The position numbers were made by a program, and so were the translations under genes. A stretch of DNA of 64,000 nucleotides, taken from the NCBI RefSeq assembly GCF_000715075.1, contig NC_134081.1, positions 111,822,289-111,886,288 on the forward strand. Reading direction: 5' to 3'. A model generated the notes under the pieces. It ran no database searches, was not told the DNA's origin, and saw only the letters and a list, made by a program, of their open reading frames with translations. Source of the stretch: Nicotiana tabacum (lineage: Eukaryota; Streptophyta; Magnoliopsida; Solanales; Solanaceae). This document shows, one piece after another, positions 57,457 to 64,000 of the stretch (the first letter of the stretch is position 1; each line of letters opens with the position of its first letter).

Positions 57457-59734
57457 ATGGCCCTACCTATCGACAACGAAGCTGGCCTTCAAGATGAGAA
57501 CAACAACCTGACGACCGGGGATGAAAGGCCACTCGTCAATCCCGTTGGATCTCGGGCCGTAGATCCAATTGACGTTAATTCACATGTGGACATCGAGGCA
57601 AACCAACGTTTTGACCCCGAAAACAGCATTCATGGTGGAACTCGATATGCAGTTCGAAATACCCAAAATGTTACAGAAGACGGGATCAGCCTGCGTATGA
57701 TTTTCAAAATGTTGCAAGCACAACAGGTTGCAATAGCTCAGTTACAGAGCCAAACCCAGGCACCGAGTAGGGCCGAGCCCGGTCCACCCCGAGAAGTCAC
57801 CCACAAAATAGGGCCAGCTGTAGTAAGATAAAATGAACAAGAATCGGGGACTAATCCCAAAATTATTAGGATGCTCGAGGAACTGACAAAACGAATTGAG
57901 TCAGGAGAAAAGAGGATTGAAGCGAACGACAAAAAAGTGGAAACTTATAACTCCAGGGTTGATCAGAACTCGGGGGCACCACCGGTATTGAAGGGCTTGG
58001 ATTCCAAAAAATTCGTACAAAAGCCTTTCCCCCGAGCGCGGCTCCCAAACCGATCCCCAAGAAGTTTTGCATGGCCGAAATTCCTAAATATAATGGGACG
58101 ACTGACCCTAACGAACATGTTACCTCTTACACATGTGCCATTAAAGGGAACGATCTAGAAGATGACGAGATCGAATCCGTATTATTGAAGAAGTTTGGGG
58201 AAACTCTGTCAAAGGGGGCAATGATATGGTATCATAATTTACCGCCTAACTCTATCGATTCTTTTGCTATGCTTGCAGATTCTTTCGTAAAAACACATGC
58301 CGGAGCCATAAAGGTCGAGACCAGGAAGTCGGACATTTTCAAGGTAAGGCAAAAAGATAACGAGATGCTAAGAGAGTTCGTATCTCGTTTCTAAATAGAA
58401 CGAATGGATCTACCACCGGTCACAGACGATTGGGCTGTTCTAGCTTTCACTTAAGGACTGAACGAATGAAGCTCGATGGCTTCACGACAGTTGAAGCAGA
58501 ACTTGATCGAGTACCCGGCTGTTACCTGGGCCGATGTACACAATCGATATCAATCGAAGATTCGAGTCGAAGATGACCAGTTGGGTTCTAGGTCTGTTAT
58601 TAAAAGGGACATCGACCGAGAACCAAGGTCGAGCAAGAACCTATATCGGTCGTATAATGGAGATCGTAGGGTAGCGAACCTGCACGCAACTCCATAGGAG
58701 GCAAAAGGAGAAGTGATCGAGGCCAAGGGTCTTGGGAGCTGATGAACAAGAATGGGTACGATAGGCATACCGGACCTAAGGAAGCACCACGGTTATCAGA
58801 ATATAACTTCAACATCGATGCATCCGCCATCGTGTCGGCTATCGGACGCATCAAAGATACTAAGTGGCCTCGACCTCTGCAGTCCGATCCAGCCCAAAGA
58901 AATCCCAATCAAATGTGCAAGTATCATGGCACCCAGGGCCACAGAACTGAAGACTGCAGGCAGTTGAGAGAGGAGGTAGCCTGGTTATTCAATGAAGGGC
59001 ACCTTCGAAAATTTTTAAGTGACCGGGCCAAATACCATTTCAAAAACAGAGATTTCAATAGACAAAACGAACAAGAAGAGCCACAACACATCATCCACAT
59101 GATCATCGGAGGGATCGATGTCCCCCAGGGGGAGGTGCTTGAACGCACTAAGATATCAATTATAAGAGAGAAGCGATCTCGGACTCGGGATTACATACCA
59201 AAAGGAACCTTGTCCTTTAGTGACAAAGACGCGGAAGGAATCATGCAACCCCATAACGATGCACTGGTAATATCTGTACTTATGAATAAAACTTAAGTTA
59301 AGCGTGTGTTAATTGATCTAGGTAGTTCGGCCAACATCATTCTATCAAGGGTCGTAGAGCAACTCGGTCTGTAGGACCAGGTCGTGCCCACAACCCTGGT
59401 ACTAAACGGATTCAATATGGCATGTGAAACTACTAAGGGCGAGATAATTTTGCCAGTAAACGTGGCTGGGACCATCCAAGAAACGAAGTTCCACGTGATC
59501 AAGGGTGATATGTGATATAACGCCCTGTTCGGGAGGCCATGGATCCACAACATGAGAGCAGTGCCCTCGACCCTTCACCAGGTTCTGAAATTCCCAACAT
59601 CGGAAGGAATCAAAACGGTCTACGGGGAGCAACCAGCCGCAAAGCAAATGTTTGTCGTCGATGAAGTGATTCTGATATATTCACTATCATCGACAAAGGG
59701 ATCAGATTCGAAGAAGGAATGGGATACCAAATAG
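57457..59734 (+). pseudogene. F gag and protease, decayed
   Basis: ATG 57457 (MALPIDNEAGLQ) opens a linker region with QAQQVAIAQLQSQ. An in-frame TAA lies at 57829. A one-base loss occurs in a C run near 58030. The capsid segment follows, with IPKYNGTTDPNEHV and MIWYHNLPPNSIDSF (58071-58394). Then come TAA (58392), a TAA near 58452 and TGA (58467), and a frame change near 58735. The knuckle CKYHGTQGHRTEDC lies at about 58918. The protease motif VLIDLGSSANII is at about 59305, after a TAA at 59294. Most stops sit where Gln (CAA) or Arg (CGA) codons are expected, consistent with C-to-T change at methylated cytosines. Confidence 0.88.
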
Positions 59735-59743
59735 TAATCACAA

Positions 59744-62700
59744 ATGTCAGCCTTGACCCAACTAGAGAATCAGAAAACTAATAAAGATGATGACTATGGG
59801 ATCCCTCGATCCTTCGTGGTCCCTGATGATTCCGACGCTACCAAATCAACGGTCAAAGAACTGGAGCAAATCACGCTAATAGAACATCTGCCCGAGCAAA
59901 AGGTATACCTGGGTACGGGATTAGATCCCGAGCTCAGGAAAAAGCTTATTCAATTTCTTATAGCTAACATGAAATGTTTCGCTTGGTCCCATATTGACAT
60001 GACAGGGATCCCACCAGAAATAACCACTCATAGAGTGAGTTTGGATCCGAAATTCCATCCGGTAAAGCAAAAAAGAAGGCCCCAGTCCGAGGTCAAACAT
60101 GCCTTCATCAAGGACGAGGTAACCAAACTTCTTAAAATAGGATCCATTCGAGAAGTAAAATACCCCGAATGGCTAGTAAATGTGGTGGTAGTCCCTAAGA
60201 AGGGAAACAAACTTAGAATGTGTATAGATTATAAAGACCTGAACAATGCATGCCCTAAGGATTCTTTTCCTTTGCCTAATATCGATCGTATGATCGATGC
60301 CACGGCCGGCCACGAGACTCTCAGTTTTCTTGATGCCTACTTCGGGTACAACCAGATACAGATAAACCCAGAGGATCAGGAAAAGACCTCGTTTATCACT
60401 AAGTACGGTACCTACTGTTATAACGTAATGTCATTCGGTCTAAAAAATGCTAGTGCAACTTATCAACGCCTAATAAATCGAATGTTCAAAAAACAAATAG
60501 GAAAATCAATGGAAGTTTATATTGATGACATGTTAGTTAAGTCCCTGTGAGTAGAGGACCATTTAAAGCATTTGCAGGAAATTTTCGACATACTGAGGGA
60601 GTACAATATGAAGCTCAACCCCAAAAAATATGCATTTGGGGTTGGCTCAGGCAAGTTTCTTGGTTTCATGGTGTCCAATCGAGGAATCGAGATCAACCCC
60701 GATAAAATCAAAGCTATCGAGGACATCATGGTAGTAGATAATGTAAAGGTCGTGCAAAGGCTAACGGGATGGATAGCCGCCCTAGGATGATTCATTTCGA
60801 GATCCTCAGATAGGAGCCACCGATATTTCTCACTACTTAAGAAGAAAAGCAACTTTGCATGGACTCCAGAAGAACTAAAGCGGTATTTATCGAGCCCGCC
60901 GCTGCTTCATACCCCGAAAGTGGACGAACAGCTTTACCTGTACTTAGCTGTCTCGGAGATAGCGGTAAGTAGAGTTCTGGTTCGAGAAGAACGAGGTACG
61001 CAATTCCCTATTTATTATGTCAGTCGGACCTTAGGCGAGGCCGAAACTAGATATCCACACTTAGAAAAATTAGTGCTTGCTTTAATAAGCGCCTCTAGGA
61101 AACTAAAACCATATTTTCAGTGTCATCTGATGCATGTTGTAACAACTTATCCTCTTTGAAATATTTTGCACAAACCCGAGCTTTCGGGTCGACTGGGCAA
61201 ATAGGCCATAGAAATCGTCGGGTACGATATTGAGTATCGACCCCGAACCGCTATCAAATCTCAAATCTTTGCGGACTTCGTGGTTGACTTCACGCCGGCC
61301 TTCGTACCCGAGATTGAAAAAGAACTAATGATAAAATCGGGTACCTCTTCGGGAGTCTGGACCCTCTCTACGGACGGTGCCTCGAATACGAAGGGGTCCG
61401 GACTAGGCATCGTACTAAAATCACCCACAGGTTAATGTAGTTAGATAGTCTATCAGAACTACAAAATTGAATAACAATGAGGCCTAGTATGAGGTCATGA
61501 TTGCAGGTCTCGAACTAGCTAGGAGCTTGGGAGCGAAAGTCGTAGAGGCTAAGTGTGATTCCCTCCTCGTGGTAAACCAAGTTAACGGGACTTTCGAAGT
61601 CCGAGAAAATCAAATGCAGAGGTACTTGGATAAACTACAGGTGACTCTACATCAATTTAAGGAATGGACTTTGCAACATGTACCCCGAGAATAGAACAGC
61701 GAGGCTGATGCTCTTGCAAACTTAGGTTCGTCGGTCGAAGATGACAAACTCAACTCGAGGACTGTCGTACAACTCATGAGATCAATAATCGAAGAAGGTC
61801 ACGCAGAGATAAACTCCACAAGTTTAACCTGGGATTGGAGAAACAAATATATAGAGTACTTCAAGAATGGGAAGCTTCCATCAGATCCAAAGGAATCGAG
61901 AGCTCTGCGCATGAAGGCATCACAGTTCACCTTGTCCGAAGACAGAACGCTGTTTAGAAGGAAGTTCGATAGACCATTGGCAATATGTTTGGGACCAGGA
62001 GATACCGATTACATTCTACAGGAAATTCACGAGGGCACTTGTGGAAACCATTCCGTTGCCGATTCGCTAGTCCACAAAGTAATCAGATCAGGGTATTATT
62101 GGACCGATATGGGCAAGGATGCAAGGGAGTTCGTTCGAAAATGCGACAAATGCCAAAGACATGCACCCATGATTCACCATCCCGGGGAGCTACTACACTC
62201 AGTCCTATCTCCATGGCCTTTCATGAAATGGGGAATGGACATCGTCGGCCCCCTCCCATCGGCCCCAGGTAAGGCTCAGTTTATTTTGTTTATGATTGAT
62301 TATTTCTCTAAATGGGTTGAAGCACAGGCTTTCGAGAAAGTCAGAGAAAAAGAAGTGATAGACTTCATTTGGGACCACATCATATGTCGATTCGGGATGC
62401 CATCCGAGATTGTATGTGATAAGGGAAAACAATTCATCGGCAGCAAAATAACTAAATTTCTCGAGGATTACAAAATCAAAAGGATCCTATCAACACCGTA
62501 TCAGCCCAGCGGGAACGGACAAGCCGAATCGACCAACAAAACCATCATCCAAAATCTTAAGAAGATATTGACCAACGCCAAAGGAAAATGGAGAGAAATA
62601 CTACCCGAGGTCCTATGGGCATACCGCACAACATCAAAATCCAGTACCGGAGCAACACCATTCTCATTGATTTATGGCACCGAAGCCCTGATCCTGGCCG

Positions 62701-63080
62701 AGGTCGGAGAACCTAGTATCAGGTTTCGATATGTAATAGAGGAGTCGAATAACGAGACAATGAATACGATCCTAGAATTATTGGACGAAAGACGAGAAGC
62801 CACTCTTGTCCGATTAGCCGCCCAAAAATAGCGAATCGAGAGGTACTACAATCGAAGAACCAATCTTCGACATTTTAAAATCGGGGACTTGGTGCTAAGA
62901 AAAGTCACCCTCAACACCTGAAATCTAAATGAAGGGAAACTGGGTCCGAACTGGGAAGGACCATATCAGGTTCTCGGAATCATCAGAAAAGGATCCTACA
63001 AGCTCGGTATGATAAACGGCAAACGACTACTGAGCAATTGGAATGTATCGCACCTAAAATGATACTACTGCCAAGGTACG
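59744..63080 (+). pseudogene. F pol: RT, RNase H, archaeal-type RNase H, integrase, decayed
   Basis: RT runs open from 59744 to 60550, with WLVNVVVVPKKGNKLRMCID, DAYFGYNQI and the catalytic VYIDDMLVKS (about 60515). TGA follows at 60548. Then come the connection and the first RNase H (60572-61160, with a stop at 60788). A second RNase H of archaeal type runs from about 61350 (WTLSTDGASNTKGSG) to 61694 (NGTFEVRENQMQRYLDK), with a frame change near 61440. Integrase is open at 61776-62831: zinc region CDKCQRHAPMIH, core GMDIVGPLPSA, a FGMPSEIVCDKGKQFI segment (the usual D-N-G reads D-K-G) and NGQAESTNK. The C-terminal GPYQVLGI lies near 62965. TAG 62829 and TGA 62919 interrupt the end. Confidence 0.9.
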
Positions 63081-64000
63081 ACCCTCCCATGTTCATTTGT
63101 ATTTTGAAACTAACCCTTGTAGGTGTTCGATCAGAAACAAGGATGGATTCTTCAACACGAAGCCTTTAGATCTGAAAGCATGCGTTGCACTCTTTTTCCC
63201 TTGGACCGATTTTGTCCCAAATGGGTTTTCCGGCGAGGTTTTTAATGAGGCAACCATTAATCATGCTAACTTAGAATAATTCAACAATATCCGAGGCCTC
63301 TTTACAATCAACCTCGAATACTCGAGGGCATTGCCTTAGAATATATCAAGTTCGATGCACGGAAATTACTTCATGGCAACAGGGTCTCGATAGGAAAAGT
63401 TTGTAAGGGCCAAATGGTCAAAACGAACCATGCCCGCATAGTTTGCTCGAGCCTTGGCTCAAAACATGTACGCATGTATAATGACTTATAAAGAGAAATT
63501 CCTTCTTTACTGATATCTCATACCTCAGAAAGGTTCTTCTATTTGTGTTATGCAAACAGGCTTAAGGGTCGACCATGACCGGAGTTCGAATGATTACCCC
63601 CATAAATCGGGGACTGCCATCCGAAAAATCGACGAGATCAAATTATATAAACTCCGAAGATCATCAGCCCAAGAAGTAAATCCCAAAGTAAAGAAGGATT
63701 TTTATCGTCCAAGGCCACCCCACTCGGGGACTGATACTTCGGGCAAGCTCGAAGTAAAACAAGAAAATAATCCCAAGACTCAAATCCCAGACTAAAGAGG
63801 CTACGGCCAAATTAACATGAATTGGAGACATCCGAATTCCGTAACAAAACAGGGTCATCAAGGCTACCCCTCGACAAAATCATAAAAGGCTTCGATAATA
63901 TCAAGCCTCGAAAACTCTAATGAGTACAAAATTGATCGAACTCTCGAACAAGTCCCTATTTCATGCTAAGGCATTACAAGTTTCACAAATACAAATGATA
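63081..64000. other. F 3' internal noncoding region, runs off the window
   Basis: About 920 bp after integrase with no ORF longer than ~80 codons and no recognisable motif. Tat-type elements usually have a long noncoding region between pol and the 3' LTR, and this fits. No polypurine tract or LTR start is seen before the window ends. Confidence 0.6.

Larger units (their letters stand above)
56640..64000 (+). mobile_element. Ty3/gypsy Tat-lineage element 'F', 5' part
   Basis: The order is: 5' LTR (approximate start 56640), primer site at 57331, gag (57457-59734), then protease, RT, RNase H, a second RNase H and integrase up to about 63080, then a noncoding 3' region. The 3' LTR lies beyond the window. 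The extra archaeal-type RNase H between the first RNase H and the integrase, and the TAGCGCCCACCGTGGGGC primer-site context, are marks of the Tat/Retand group. Many stops make it a relic. Confidence 0.85.

Noticed and set aside
1..64000. A new defence, biosynthetic or regulatory gene system
   Set aside because: Apart from one peroxidase, a helicase fragment and transposon relics there is no cluster of unknown genes. The third ORFs of D and E are the only poorly understood coding regions.

Overview
The window is nuclear DNA of a flowering plant, most likely a solanaceous species such as Nicotiana. That host call is an inference from the style of its retroelements (a chromodomain Ty3/gypsy element with very long LTRs, SIRE-type Ty1/copia elements, a Tat-type Ty3/gypsy element) and from a plant class III peroxidase gene with four exons. 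Roughly 85 percent of the 64 kb is LTR retrotransposon, much of it nested. Only about 10 kb looks like the older host backbone, left as pieces at 12557-13040, 26982-28618, 38781-40763 and 51113-56640.

Layout. 1-12556 is the 3' part of a Ty1/copia element (copia A, + strand). It is split in its reverse transcriptase (RT) coding region by a complete Ty3/gypsy element (gypsy A, - strand, 148-11182) with two 3190-bp LTRs and a 5-bp target duplication. 13041-26981 is a composite of a second copia family (B, + strand): a truncated 3' end, an LTR, a decayed gag-pol and a second LTR. That second LTR is interrupted by a related, better preserved copia element (C, 19931-26771). 28624-38780 and 40764-51112 are two SIRE-lineage copia elements (D and E, both - strand), each with gag-pol plus a third, envelope-position ORF. 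Between them lie six exons for the C-terminal helicase part of a RAD16-like SNF2 protein (38911-40204, + strand). 51391-52686 (- strand) is an intact class III peroxidase gene, the only clearly functional gene here. 53300-56000 holds DNA-transposon debris, including a Helitron 3' end and a CACTA terminus. 56640-64000 is a decayed Tat-lineage Ty3/gypsy element (F, + strand) that runs off the window.

Every retroelement reading frame carries stops or frameshifts, so none can be called autonomous from this sequence. The insertions give a relative order: gypsy A is younger than copia A, and C is younger than B. D and E interrupt the host segment that carries the RAD16-like exons. The peroxidase looks complete: signal peptide, catalytic Arg and His, proximal His, all eight cysteines, consensus splice sites and a TATA box. 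I found no wholly new system. The items most worth following up are the third ORFs of D and E, the unusual region after the 5' LTR of B and C, the RT-less gypsy A with an unidentified filler, and the Helitron and CACTA ends.
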